Positions 17,068-26,831 of a stretch of 50,464 bases of DNA are shown here, one piece after another; the stretch's first letter is position 1, and every line of letters starts with the position of its first letter. Source of the DNA: Fuerstiella sp. (GTDB lineage Bacteria > Planctomycetota > Planctomycetia > Planctomycetales > Planctomycetaceae); assembly GCA_022447225.1 (NCBI GenBank), contig JAKVAZ010000007.1:1-50464 (forward strand). The letters are read 5' to 3'. The notes beneath the pieces were generated by a model. The model had not been told where the DNA came from, searched no databases, and saw nothing but the letters and a program-made list of their open reading frames with translations. Made by a program: the position numbers and the translations under genes.

Positions 17068-17599
17068 GTGCTGCCAAAGTCCGCGAAGGTTGTGATTATT
17101 GGAGGCGGTGCGCTGGGAACCAGCGCAGCATTTCATCTGACAGACGCCGGTTAGAAAGATCTCGTGCTTCTCGACCAAGGCCCCGTTGCCGGCGGGACGA
17201 CTCCACAGGCAGCCGGACAAACCAGCTATCTTAGCTCGGACCGGTTCGCTCTTGAATACGGCAGATACTGTGTTGAGAAGTTTGAGCAGCACACCGGGTA
17301 TCCCGTCGATTTTCGTCAGGCTCGCAGCCGCCGGTGGACTTGAAGACGTTGAGTTCATTTCAGCTGATCGAGCATGCGAGCTGGTCCCCGCGTTCACTCC
17401 TTCCGAGGACTGTCACATCCTTTCAATTCCGCGTGACGGGTATGTTGAGCCCAGATCGGTGGCCGTGGCCTTTGCGGCAGCAGCGGGAGACCGAGGTTGT
17501 GTGTTTCACACGCGACTTGAATCGACAGGTCTTGTGACTGACGTTGGCTGTATTCGCCAGAACCCGATTCGTGTCAGTTATGTTACCGAAATCTCGTGA
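17068..17599 (+). pseudogene. Broken FAD-dependent oxidoreductase (DAO family), truncated with stop and frameshift
   Basis: From GTG 17068 the frame reads KVVIIGGGALGTSAAFHLTDAG, a DAO-family dinucleotide-binding motif, then hits TAG at 17152-17154. The same frame continues past it with KDLVLLDQGPVAGGTTPQAAG, exactly the family's next segment, so the TAG is a nonsense change. Around 17310-17340 homology-like sequence moves one frame forward (ADRACELVPAFTPSEDCHILSIPRDGYVEPRSVA). It ends at TGA 17597-17599, inside the 3' end of the convergent gene, at about 175 of the expected 370 or more residues. Relatives include sarcosine, dimethylglycine and related oxidases. It follows the symporter and small peptide directly, so all three once formed an operon. 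Confidence 0.75.
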
Positions 17600-19434
17600 T
17601 CCCACCACGACGGCAGTGATGCCGTAAAAGTCTGCGATTCTCCGTTCAGTCCTTCGATCGTCAGTGACCAGGCGTGAAGACACATTGGTGGTTCATCGAT
17701 TGATAATGTCCGATTTTGACCCGTGGAACCGTCCGAAAGCCACGCGGGATCGTTGACAACGGGCCATCCCAGGGACCACAAATGAAGGCGGATCTGGTTG
17801 GTACGTCCGGTGACCGGCGTAGCCTTCAGAAGACAGGTCCCGTCGTCCAGTCGAGCAACGACGCGAAAATCAGTTCGGGCCGGGCGTCCGTCGCTGTTTG
17901 TGATCTCTCTGAGACCGGACGGACCTGGCAACGCAGAAATGGAAGCGACACAGTTAAATTCATCTTCAACCGGGTGTCCGTGTACTCGCGCCAGATAGGT
18001 CTTACTGACGGAACCGTTCTCGAATTGTTTTTGAATTGTTCTGGCCGTTGAACGTTTGCGGCAAAGTACCAGTACGCCGGTTGTGTTGGCATCCAGACGA
18101 TGAACAGGCAGGGGCCGCCGGGGAGCGTAGACTTCGTTGAGCAGAGCCTGAAGAGTATTACGATTGAACCGCCCGGATGGATGCAACGGCAGCGGCGCCG
18201 GTTTATTCACAACGATCAGGTGCGCATCCTCATAAAGAAACCGGACCTCGACGTTCACATCCGGTTCCACAGTCTTGGGAAGCAAATGTTCCAGACGTTC
18301 GCCAGGCCTGACGATTCGTTGAGGATTGAGCGGCAGCGGTTCTTCGGGAGACGGCATGCGGCGGCGCCGTCGGCCATAGCGTGGCGACGGGATCACTTCC
18401 GAGTCCAGGATCTTTTGCATCCAGATATCCCGTTCGATTTGAGGGTGCCAGCTGCAGAGAAAATCAATCAGTGGAAAGCCGGCATAGCGGGCCGGTACAT
18501 TCAGCGGACGGCGGTTGAAATAAGGCACAGATCCGGGCAAGGGAGTTGAGATCTCTCTGAGTCGGGTGTGTCGCTTTTGCAGGATTTCGTTCATTCGTGT
18601 TGCGGGGGCCTTCCAGCATTTCGGGCACGACTTACCGGCGACATATTCCTTCGAGTCCTGTTGCCGGGGACTCACAACAGCCTGACACACGAAGCATTGA
18701 GTGAACCCTGTTTCCTGGAGCGCTGCATCAACAGCAACCCGCTGGTCAAAGACGAAACAATCCCCGTCGTAGTGTTCGCCCCCACACAGCTCGAAGTACT
18801 TCAGAATACCTCCATCGAGCTGAAAGACGTTTCTGAAGCCAGCCTGCTCCATACAGGGTCCTGCTTTTTCGCAGCGAATTCCACCGGTGCAGAACATCAC
18901 AACCGGCTCAGTTTTCATGCTTTCCGGCAACTGTTGCACAGCTTCAGGAAACTCACGGAAGTGATCAATTCGGGCGGGGATCGCATTTTTGAATGTTCCG
19001 ATTTCGACTTCATAGTCATTTCGGACGTCCAGAAGGCGGACCGGTCTGCCCTCATCGAGCCAGCGTTTCAGTTCAGTGGCCGATAGTTTAGGAGATGTCC
19101 TGCAGCCTGGGTCCAGTCCGTCGATTCCAAAAGAAATGATCTCCTTTTTAATCTTGACGAGCATGCGGTTAAACGGCTGGTAATCACTGAAGCTTTCTTT
19201 GACCGAAAGGTCTGCAAAGTCGGGATCAGCATGCAGTTCGTCCAGCAGTCTGTGGGCAGCCTCCCGCGATCCGGCTACAAACATATTGATGCCTTCCGGA
19301 CTCAGCAGAATAGTACCTCGTAATTTTAGTTCTGCTGTCAGTGTTCGCAGGAAGGCGCGACGTTCTTCCAGTGCGGAAATCGCTACAAATTTGTAGCCGG
19401 CGATGTTGACAACAGATCGGTTCACTGTGGACAT
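17578..19434 (-). CDS. TrhO-like rhodanese (tRNA uridine hydroxylase) fused to RluA-type pseudouridine synthase
   Basis: One continuous frame joins two RNA-modifying enzymes. Residues 1-290 match TrhO (UPF0176/YceA): [12 protein letters not shown] at the start, a rhodanese domain with the active cysteine C182 in CTGGIRCEK, and a Cys-rich CFVC...CPKC pair at 257-283. Residues about 395-610 match Rlu[22 protein letters not shown], the catalytic aspartate D448 in [14 protein letters not shown], and [22 protein letters not shown] basic linker (RYGRRRRRM) lies between. ATG 19434 is preferred because UPF0176 homology begins there; GTG 19455 would add seven residues and overlap the upstream transporter stop. 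The 618-residue protein probably modifies tRNA uridines twice. The fusion is unusual but no frameshift is needed. Confidence 0.88.
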   Translation of the reverse strand: MSTVNRSVVNIAGYKFVAISALEERRAFLRTLTAELKLRGTILLSPEGINMFVAGSREAAHRLLDELHADPDFADLSVKESFSDYQPFNRMLVKIKKEIISFGIDGLDPGCRTSPKLSATELKRWLDEGRPVRLLDVRNDYEVEIGTFKNAIPARIDHFREFPEAVQQLPESMKTEPVVMFCTGGIRCEKAGPCMEQAGFRNVFQLDGGILKYFELCGGEHYDGDCFVFDQRVAVDAALQETGFTQCFVCQAVVSPRQQDSKEYVAGKSCPKCWKAPATRMNEILQKRHTRLREISTPLPGSVPYFNRRPLNVPARYAGFPLIDFLCSWHPQIERDIWMQKILDSEVIPSPRYGRRRRRMPSPEEPLPLNPQRIVRPGERLEHLLPKTVEPDVNVEVRFLYEDAHLIVVNKPAPLPLHPSGRFNRNTLQALLNEVYAPRRPLPVHRLDANTTGVLVLCRKRSTARTIQKQFENGSVSKTYLARVHGHPVEDEFNCVASISALPGPSGLREITNSDGRPARTDFRVVARLDDGTCLLKATPVTGRTNQIRLHLWSLGWPVVNDPAWLSDGSTGQNRTLSIDEPPMCLHAWSLTIEGLNGESQTFTASLPSWWDHEISVT

Positions 19435-19438
19435 GTAA

Positions 19439-21730
19439 TCAAAGAATTTCTGCACTGGTAGCCGGTTCCGTACAGGTTACCGGTGATGTTCGTTGAAGCA
19501 AAAGCGGAAGCAGAACAAGGTCGCCAAACAAACCGCAGAACATTGACAAACTCATTAACCCGCCGAAATAGACCAATGGAATAAATCGTGATGCTGTCAG
19601 TACTGTAAATCCTGCGATCAGTGCAAGATGAGCGAAAACGACGGCTCGTCCCGCACCTGCGTGCGCCTGTTGCAGTGCTTCGGCAACACTGCACACGCGA
19701 CGAGCACGTTCAAATGCAAAAATGTAGTGAATCGTGGAATCAACAGTCAGTCCCATTGAGACGCTGGCGATCATGGCTGTTCCAATGTTGACGGGAACCC
19801 CCACCCATCCCAGGGTTCCCAGCAACAGTGCGACAGGAAAGATGTTGGGGAACAGTGAGATCAGTCCGATCCGCAGACTCCGGAATGCCACCGTCATACA
19901 TAAAAAGATCCCCGCTGTCGCACACAGGAAGCTGCGCAGCTGATCCTGTAGCAGGCTGCGAATGATTTCTGTGAGCAGGACGAACATACCCGAGGCGGTG
20001 GTTGATCGGGCAGACCTGGTTTCAGACAGAGAATTCTGACCTTCGGCAAATGCCTGAGTAATCGTTCTTACTTTTTCTATCTGAGCGGACCTTGATTCCG
20101 CCGACTGCTGCTCCAGTGACCGCAGTATGATTCTCATTCTCGCCCTGTCCTCATTGTACATACCGGCGATCAACTGCGGAAAATCATTTTCCATTCGTTT
20201 CAGCATCCACGTTGGACCTCGAAAACGCGGTGGCAGGTCCGCGACGTCTGCCAGAGACAGGACACGCATTCGGCCTGCGCCGAGGTTTGCAGACTTGAGA
20301 TCTGACGTGAGGGCCGACACTTTGTCCAGATAGTCGTCCGTCAGCGTATCCGGAGTATCGAAGGCAACTTCCCACGTACCGGCTCCACCGAGACGTGATT
20401 CAATGAATTTGAGGGACTTCACAATCGTGGATGATTTTTTGAAGTTGCGGCTGAAGTCCGTTTCGATTTCCAGACGAAAGATGCCCGGAACACATGCCGC
20501 CGTGATCAGCAGGAACATAAGACCGGTCTTTCCGGGGTGACGTTCCAGCCAGTTGCACAGGATTGCGAGAGCTCGATCAAGTCGGTGTTCCAGCGGGGCA
20601 ACTGACGGTGTTCTCAGGCGGGATCCGGATGCCATCATTGCAGGCAGAATCATCACGCAGGCCACAATAATTACAAACGTTGCCAAAGACATCATCACCG
20701 AGAAACTTCGAATCGGAGTGATCTCGCTGACCAGCAGCGACCCGAACCCGACTGCTGTCGTGACGCAGGTCCAGAACACCGGGAAAACCATGTACCGCAT
20801 TGTTTTAGTTGCCGCCTGACGGGCTCCTGGCGTTGATTCACTATCAGGACCGCTGAGCCGTAAGTCCCGATAGTGAACAATGACGTGCATGCAGGTAGCG
20901 ATTCCGATCACAGTGACTAGGGAATTCAACATCGAACCGACCATGCTGAGTTGAGTGTCAAAGAGCACGAGGATTGCACGTGTGCAGATGACGACGCCAA
21001 GTACCAGACCGATTGTTCCCAGCATCCAGCGCAAACCACCGAACAGAATCAGAAGTACCGTGGCAAGAACTCCCAGTGATGCCAGAAACAGGATTCGGGA
21101 ATCTTCTTCAACGAGTCGAAACATGTCGTGAATCTGAACCGGTTCGCCGGCGACCGCAGAATCCGGTTCAAAGTCGTTGGCGGTATGTCGGATCTTCCCG
21201 AGTGTGACCGACCGGGGAACCGGTGCTGCGGCTTCGGGCTGAAGTGTCAGAACGACTGACGTGGATCGGGCATCGTCTCCGATCAGTGTGCCTGCGAAGA
21301 GTTTCAGGATCGCTCTTCGTACTGCACGAATTTTGGGGGCATTATCCAGGAATTTCACCAGGCTTTGAGTCTGTTCGCCGTTGACTCCGGGAATTGAGCT
21401 GAGCTGTTCGGAAAGTGTTGTGATCCGTTCACGGGCCCGTTTCGTCAGTTCCGGCTTGAACTGACGATCATCGATCAGGGTCTGCAGCGACGGATTGGCG
21501 GGCATGTCATGCCGTAACAGTTGTTTTTCCGTCCACGCGACAATAACGAACTCGTCAGCCCCGAATTCTTGGCGACTGCGACGCAAAATCACGATGTCCG
21601 GATTATCGTCGGCAAAGAAGGATTCCAGTCGCTGATCAAACTCCAGTCGACCGGACAGAGGTATGGATGTGACCACCGCCAGGGCGGCGAGAACCAGCAG
21701 TGGATTCCGCAGACCAATAATCCGGTTCAT
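19439..21730 (-). CDS. RND superfamily (MMPL/patched-like) membrane transporter
   Basis: The 763-residue protein has the two-half RND layout: a TM helix at residues 9-25, a large periplasmic loop (about 30-205), TM block 2-6 (about 210-370, with an SSD-like stretch VTVIGIATCMHVIVHYRDL), TM7 near 395-415, a second loop to about 590 and a final TM block with NIGTAMIASVSMGLTVDSTIHYIF. This matches the MMPL/hopanoid or lipid exporter type rather than drug RND pumps, which are about 1,050 residues. No membrane-fusion protein is encoded nearby. It is directly upstream of the TrhO-RluA gene on the same strand with almost no gap, so the two may be co-transcribed although functionally unrelated. Confidence 0.87.
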   Translation of the reverse strand: MNRIIGLRNPLLVLAALAVVTSIPLSGRLEFDQRLESFFADDNPDIVILRRSRQEFGADEFVIVAWTEKQLLRHDMPANPSLQTLIDDRQFKPELTKRARERITTLSEQLSSIPGVNGEQTQSLVKFLDNAPKIRAVRRAILKLFAGTLIGDDARSTSVVLTLQPEAAAPVPRSVTLGKIRHTANDFEPDSAVAGEPVQIHDMFRLVEEDSRILFLASLGVLATVLLILFGGLRWMLGTIGLVLGVVICTRAILVLFDTQLSMVGSMLNSLVTVIGIATCMHVIVHYRDLRLSGPDSESTPGARQAATKTMRYMVFPVFWTCVTTAVGFGSLLVSEITPIRSFSVMMSLATFVIIVACVMILPAMMASGSRLRTPSVAPLEHRLDRALAILCNWLERHPGKTGLMFLLITAACVPGIFRLEIETDFSRNFKKSSTIVKSLKFIESRLGGAGTWEVAFDTPDTLTDDYLDKVSALTSDLKSANLGAGRMRVLSLADVADLPPRFRGPTWMLKRMENDFPQLIAGMYNEDRARMRIILRSLEQQSAESRSAQIEKVRTITQAFAEGQNSLSETRSARSTTASGMFVLLTEIIRSLLQDQLRSFLCATAGIFLCMTVAFRSLRIGLISLFPNIFPVALLLGTLGWVGVPVNIGTAMIASVSMGLTVDSTIHYIFAFERARRVCSVAEALQQAHAGAGRAVVFAHLALIAGFTVLTASRFIPLVYFGGLMSLSMFCGLFGDLVLLPLLLQRTSPVTCTEPATSAEIL

Positions 21731-22330
21731 GGAAAACGATGCCCGTCAGTGCGTTATGACAGAAGCGTTGTGGATATTCAGACGAGCTTTGGCTGCGTGC
21801 TGATTCCGTCGGTAAGTCGATGCCGCCGTTCCCTGACGTTACGAACCACCAGAAAACCCTGGTCTTCACCATTCTGAAATAATTTAAACTTGACGATCGC
21901 TTCCAGCCTGAAATCGATCGTACCCAACAAAATTTTGGACGGTGAGTTACTCATGAACGATCCAGTGTGCAGGCTGATGGGGATGAATCAACAGACGGAC
22001 AGGGCACAATGAACCTCGGGTGGAGCGGCATCCAAAACCCCGTATTGTAATTCAGTTCACGTTCAGGGTACATCGTATCCAGGGATCACACTCTTAAACC
22101 CGGTGAATTGTGCTGTCATTGCAAATTCCGGCCAGCTCTTCTGGCCTCCGAAACCACAGATCCGTTACGCTTTTCGACCATGCCCACGGGTGCCAGTGGT
22201 TTACTCCGGGAACTCAGGCCGGTACACGGTCCCTGATCAATCGATTCAGGCTGTGAATTCCTCTGGACAGCAGCGGATTTCAGGCTGCATGAGCCATGAC
22301 GCCCGGTGAACTTAATGAATCAGGATATCT
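21731..22330. other. Divergent intergenic region of 600 bases
   Basis: This gap between the leftward RND gene and the rightward helicase gene should hold both promoters. Frames here are short and lack family features. AGGA at 22321-22324 serves the helicase ATG. Confidence 0.4.
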
Positions 22331-25300
22331 ATGACTCTCTCGGAGTTGCTACAGAATCGATTTCGTGCCGATTTACGCCACCGCGGAGCGGCCTACATCG
22401 AAGCGGAAAGAGTATCACTTGTTCGAGTCACTGCAGAAAATGTATTTGGCATGGTAGTGGACGGGGTCGAATACAACACTCAGCTGCGCCATCAGGAAAG
22501 TGACATTGCACTTTTCTGCACATGTGACCAGTTTGCCAAATCCGGTGCGTGTAAGCATTTGTGGGCCACCGTACTGGCGGCTGATTTGGAAGGTCATGTG
22601 CACCCGTCGCTGCGTCCGGGGCGTCTTGTGCCTTTCGTTGTTCGCGAATCCAGCCTGCCGGTGACGATTGATGATCTGACCAGTGAATTTGAACCGGATT
22701 CCGAGACTGACAGGAGCAACGGTCGTGCTGCCAAAGCAGTCGCAAAAAGAACTGAACCACGTCTCAAACGCTGGGAATCACGTCTCAGTGAGTTGCAGGA
22801 TGAAATCTCTGCGGAGGGTAAAGGAGGAAAGACGCAGTCGTCGGATCGACAGATCTACTATCAAATTGATCTCGAAGGCAGCCGGGATGCCGGGAAGCTG
22901 GTCATCCAGGCATCGCAGCGACAGCGGCGATCGAGTGGCCAGTGGGGTAAACTGAAACCTCTCAAGATACGGCCGGGACAGCTGGACCAGATCGAACATG
23001 AAGACGATCGTATTTTCCTCTCTTACCTGTCGGGTGCGATTCCGGAGCGTAATAACTGGTCAACGCAGCAGGCCGAACTGCAGGCCGCTGCGCACCGGTT
23101 TCACTTACCGTACGAACTGGGACGACTGATACTGCCTGAAATGTGTCGATCCGGTCGCCTCACACTGCTGGACGCTGACAATTCCGGCAGTCAGACGCTG
23201 GAGTGGGACAGTGCCGAACCATGGGAGCTTACAATTCGCATCAGACGCGACACGGATGTTGAAGGATGGAGTGTCCATGCCCAGCTTATTCGGGAAGAGG
23301 AAACCCTGGAGCTGGTGGACGTGCCGTTGGCGGTTGCCGGTGGATTTGTTGTGACGGCCGACAGCATTGGTCAGTTACGTGATTTTGGGGCTCCCCAGTG
23401 GATGACCATGCTTGCGGCAGAAGGTCGGCTGGCGATTCCTGTCGCCGACGAAGACCAGTTTGTTGATCGACTGCTGGACATTCCGTCGTTGCCAAGACTG
23501 GAATTACCAAAAGAACTGCAGCTCGAAGAGGTTCGTACCAAACCAGCACCGCAGCTCAAAATATTCACACCCCCGGCATCACGCTGGCGCAGTGAAGCCC
23601 TGACGGCGGAAGTGCTTTTCGAGTATCTTGGCACCCCGGTACCTGGTCGGAATGCACGTTGGGCCGTCGTGCAGCGGGAGGAAAATCGCTGCATCATTCG
23701 TGACCGTGGTTTTGAAGCTGAGTGCTGGCAGCAGCTTCGTGAACTGGGATTTCGTAAGCGTCTCAACGGATCGCAGACGAATGCTGATGTTGAGATTTTT
23801 CGACGGGACATTGCTTCGGCGGTTCGACATCTGGTGGAACACGGCTGGGAGGTTTTTGCCGATGGCAGCCAGGTTCGGCAACCGGGCAGTATGAAGTTTC
23901 GTGTCCAGTCTGATGTCGACTGGTTCGACGTTCACGCTGATGTGGACTTTGAAGGCCATCGAGTCGCGTTTCCCGAACTGCTGCAGGCACTGGAGCGTGG
24001 TGACTCCATCGTTCGACTGGATGACGGCTCGCTTGGGATTCTTCCTGAACACTGGCTGGAACAGATCGGTATGATTTCCGGGCTGGGGACGCCGGATCAG
24101 GAGTTACTGCGTTTCTCGAATTCCCAGGCTGCTCTGCTTGATGCGCTTCTGTCGGCTCAGGAACACGTGGAGTTCGACGAACGCTTTCAGGATCTGCGGA
24201 CGCGTTTTCAGTCTATATCCGGGGTTGAAGCCGTGGATGTTCCAAAAAACTTCAAAGGTGTGTTACGCGATTACCAGCGCGACGGGCTTTCATGGATGTG
24301 TTTTTTGAGGGATTTCGGGCTGGGAGGTTGTCTGGCGGACGACATGGGGCTGGGAAAGACGGTTCAGTTTATTGCCATGTTGCTCGAGCATCGCACCAAG
24401 TCTGCGAAGATACAGCCATCGCTGGTGGTGGTGCCACGTTCGCTGATGTTCAACTGGCACAGCGAATGTGAGAAATTTGCTCCCGAGCTTAAGGTGCTGG
24501 ACTACACCGGAATGGAGCGTACAGGGCTGCGATCGGAGTTTGAGGAACACGACGTGATTCTGACGACTTATGGAACTGTTCGCCGTGACATCGCCGTTCT
24601 AAAAGACATCAAATTTGCGTACGTTGTGCTGGACGAAGCACAAACGATCAAGAATCCGTCGTCTCAGATTGCCAGAGCGTCTCGACTGTTGAATGCGCGA
24701 CATCGACTGGCACTGAGTGGAACCCCGATTGAAAACAATGCCGGGGACTTGTGGTCAATTTTTGAATTTCTGAATCCTGGGATGCTGGGACGCAGTACGG
24801 TGTTCCGCAGCCATGTGGCTGATCCGGACAGTCGGGACACCCGTGATGTTGTTGCGCGTGGTCTTAGACCGTTTATTCTCCGACGGACCAAGAAGCAGGT
24901 GGCAGCTGAACTGCCGGACCGGCTGGAAGAAACAATTCTCTGTGATATGGATAACAAACAGCGCCGGCTGTACGATGAATTACGAATTCACTACCGCGAT
25001 TCTTTGCTGGGTCTTGTCGAGGATAAGGGACTGGCCCGCAGTAAGATGCACGTGCTCGAAGCCTTACTCCGACTGCGTCAGGCCGCCTGTCATCCGGCAC
25101 TGCTGGACCGTGGTGAACAGTCGGATCCATATGCCAAACTGGAATTTCTGATTCCTCATTTACGCGAACTGGTGGCAGAGAATCACAAATCTCTGGTGTT
25201 CTCGCAGTTTACCAGCATGCTGGCGATCGTTCGGCATCATCTGGATGAAGCAGGAATAGAGTACGAGTATCTGGACGGCCAGACACGGGACCGCAAAGCT

Positions 25301-25642
25301 CACGTGACGCGTTTTCAGGAGGATGATGACTGTCGGATCTTTCTGATTAGTCTGAAAGCAGGCGGATTGGGGCTCAACCTCACCGCAGCAGAATATGTTT
25401 TTCTACTGGATCCTTGGTGGAATCCGGCTGTGGAAGCTCAGGCAATTGACCGGGCCCACCGAGTTGGACAGACAAAGACGGTTTTTGCCTATCGGATGAT
25501 TTGCCGCGATACGGTCGAAGAAAAGATTCTCCAACTTCAAAAGCAGAAACGCGAACTGGCTGATGCGATTCTTGCTGGTGACAGCAAGGGCAGTATTCTC
25601 AGCGAGATGTCTCTGGATGATCTTGAATTACTGCTGTCATGA
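22331..25642 (+). CDS. SWIM zinc-finger SNF2-family helicase/ATPase
   Basis: The 1,103-residue protein starts with a SWIM zinc finger (CTCDQFAKSGACKHLWA, residues about 62-78; CxC...CxH). A long middle region (about 130-610) with no motifs I recognise follows. The C-terminal half is a full SNF2 motor: DDMGLGKTVQF (Walker A, near 670), VVLDEAQTIKNP (DEAQ box, near 767), LALSGTPIENNAGDLWSIFEF, and the helicase C part ending in AQAIDRAHRVGQTKTV (near 1036). Bacterial SWIM-SNF2 proteins (RapA/HepA-like group) are thought to act on DNA or RNA polymerase complexes; the role is not established. The stop overlaps the start of mnmA (ATGA). Confidence 0.92.
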   Translation: MTLSELLQNRFRADLRHRGAAYIEAERVSLVRVTAENVFGMVVDGVEYNTQLRHQESDIALFCTCDQFAKSGACKHLWATVLAADLEGHVHPSLRPGRLVPFVVRESSLPVTIDDLTSEFEPDSETDRSNGRAAKAVAKRTEPRLKRWESRLSELQDEISAEGKGGKTQSSDRQIYYQIDLEGSRDAGKLVIQASQRQRRSSGQWGKLKPLKIRPGQLDQIEHEDDRIFLSYLSGAIPERNNWSTQQAELQAAAHRFHLPYELGRLILPEMCRSGRLTLLDADNSGSQTLEWDSAEPWELTIRIRRDTDVEGWSVHAQLIREEETLELVDVPLAVAGGFVVTADSIGQLRDFGAPQWMTMLAAEGRLAIPVADEDQFVDRLLDIPSLPRLELPKELQLEEVRTKPAPQLKIFTPPASRWRSEALTAEVLFEYLGTPVPGRNARWAVVQREENRCIIRDRGFEAECWQQLRELGFRKRLNGSQTNADVEIFRRDIASAVRHLVEHGWEVFADGSQVRQPGSMKFRVQSDVDWFDVHADVDFEGHRVAFPELLQALERGDSIVRLDDGSLGILPEHWLEQIGMISGLGTPDQELLRFSNSQAALLDALLSAQEHVEFDERFQDLRTRFQSISGVEAVDVPKNFKGVLRDYQRDGLSWMCFLRDFGLGGCLADDMGLGKTVQFIAMLLEHRTKSAKIQPSLVVVPRSLMFNWHSECEKFAPELKVLDYTGMERTGLRSEFEEHDVILTTYGTVRRDIAVLKDIKFAYVVLDEAQTIKNPSSQIARASRLLNARHRLALSGTPIENNAGDLWSIFEFLNPGMLGRSTVFRSHVADPDSRDTRDVVARGLRPFILRRTKKQVAAELPDRLEETILCDMDNKQRRLYDELRIHYRDSLLGLVEDKGLARSKMHVLEALLRLRQAACHPALLDRGEQSDPYAKLEFLIPHLRELVAENHKSLVFSQFTSMLAIVRHHLDEAGIEYEYLDGQTRDRKAHVTRFQEDDDCRIFLISLKAGGLGLNLTAAEYVFLLDPWWNPAVEAQAIDRAHRVGQTKTVFAYRMICRDTVEEKILQLQKQKRELADAILAGDSKGSILSEMSLDDLELLLS

Positions 25643-26757
25643 CTGCCAAACGTGTGGTACTAGCTATGAGCGGTGGAGTGGACAGTTCGGCAGCGGCCGT
25701 ACTGTTACATCGCCAGGGGTATGAGGTTATCGGGCTGTTCATGCGTTCCGGTGAAACGCAGGACACCTGTGATGTATCGCCAACCGACCTGCTGCCGGTT
25801 CTTGACACTCCTGCACACCGACAGGGTTGTTGCAGTTCTGAGGACGCGGCCGACGCACGCAGAGTCGCGGATGATCTGGGAATTTCGTTTCATTCCCTGA
25901 ATTTTCGTGAAGCCTTTAGACGTATTAAAGACTACTTCGCGGATGAATACATTTCAGGTCGGACTCCGAATCCCTGCGTGCAGTGCAACAACTGGCTGAA
26001 GTTTGGTCGCCTGTGGGACTTTGCACAGCAGATTGGAGCTGACCACATCGCTACCGGACACTATGCCCGGATTACCACGGATTTGTATGGACAACACCAG
26101 TTGTACACCGGCATTGATCCGCAGAAGGATCAGTCGTACGTGTTGTTTGGTCTTCGACGCGAGTTGTTGAGTAAAGTGCTTCTTCCGGTTGGCAACTTCC
26201 ACAAATCGCAGATTCGTGCGTTTGCTGACGAAGCCGGGCTAAAGGTGGCCAATAAAAAAGACAGCTATGAGATCTGTTTTGTTCCGGACAACGACTATGC
26301 CGGGTTTCTGAATCGCTACCGCGGACAGCTGGACACAGCCGGTGATTTCGTTGATACCGACGGGCATGTGCTGGGACAGCATGCGGGCTACGAACGATTT
26401 ACCGTGGGACAGCGAAGAGGGCTGGGGATCGCATTTGGCGAACCTCGATTTGTCGTGTCAGTGAAACCGGAGAGCCGACAGGTCGTACTTGGTCGTCGTG
26501 AGGATCTGGCCGTTTCCCAGGTAATTGCAACACAACTCAACTGGTTGGTGGATCGGCCGGCGGACGAATTCCGATGTCGCGTTGCGCTGCGTTATCAACA
26601 GCGAACATCACCGTGTTCCGTGTCGGTCGACGAAAACGATCGTGCTGTGATTCGGCTGGATGAAGAGACGTTCGGTGTGGCACCGGGGCAGGCCTCGGTG
26701 TTCTACGATGAAGATCGTGTACTGGGTGGTGGGTGGATTCAGTCGACCGTGTCGTGA
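25639..26757 (+). CDS. mnmA: tRNA-specific 2-thiouridylase MnmA
   Basis: The 372-residue product is full length. It has the PP-loop LAMSGGVDSSAAAVLL for ATP, the catalytic cysteine pair in NPCVQCNNWLKFG (C near 113) and in YEICFVPDNDYAGFL (C near 212), and the tRNA-recognition stretch GHYARI and KDQSYVLFGL. MnmA transfers sulfur to U34 of tRNA-Lys, -Glu and -Gln. It carries a short insert between the PP-loop and the first cysteine (PAHRQGCCSSEDAADARRVAD) with an extra CC pair. The start ATG overlaps the helicase stop by four bases. Confidence 0.95.
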   Translation: MTAKRVVLAMSGGVDSSAAAVLLHRQGYEVIGLFMRSGETQDTCDVSPTDLLPVLDTPAHRQGCCSSEDAADARRVADDLGISFHSLNFREAFRRIKDYFADEYISGRTPNPCVQCNNWLKFGRLWDFAQQIGADHIATGHYARITTDLYGQHQLYTGIDPQKDQSYVLFGLRRELLSKVLLPVGNFHKSQIRAFADEAGLKVANKKDSYEICFVPDNDYAGFLNRYRGQLDTAGDFVDTDGHVLGQHAGYERFTVGQRRGLGIAFGEPRFVVSVKPESRQVVLGRREDLAVSQVIATQLNWLVDRPADEFRCRVALRYQQRTSPCSVSVDENDRAVIRLDEETFGVAPGQASVFYDEDRVLGGGWIQSTVS

Positions 26758-26831
26758 TTCACAACTGACAGTTCGCCAGCCACCGATTAGTCCATCCGCA
26801 GCAATATTGATTATTTGTGTCGGTGCAGACC

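Noticed and set aside
17152-17154. TAG inside the oxidoreductase frame as a recoded (pyrrolysine) codon
   Set aside because: A frameshift and 3' truncation follow in the same gene, so ordinary decay is simpler; no pyrrolysine genes are visible.
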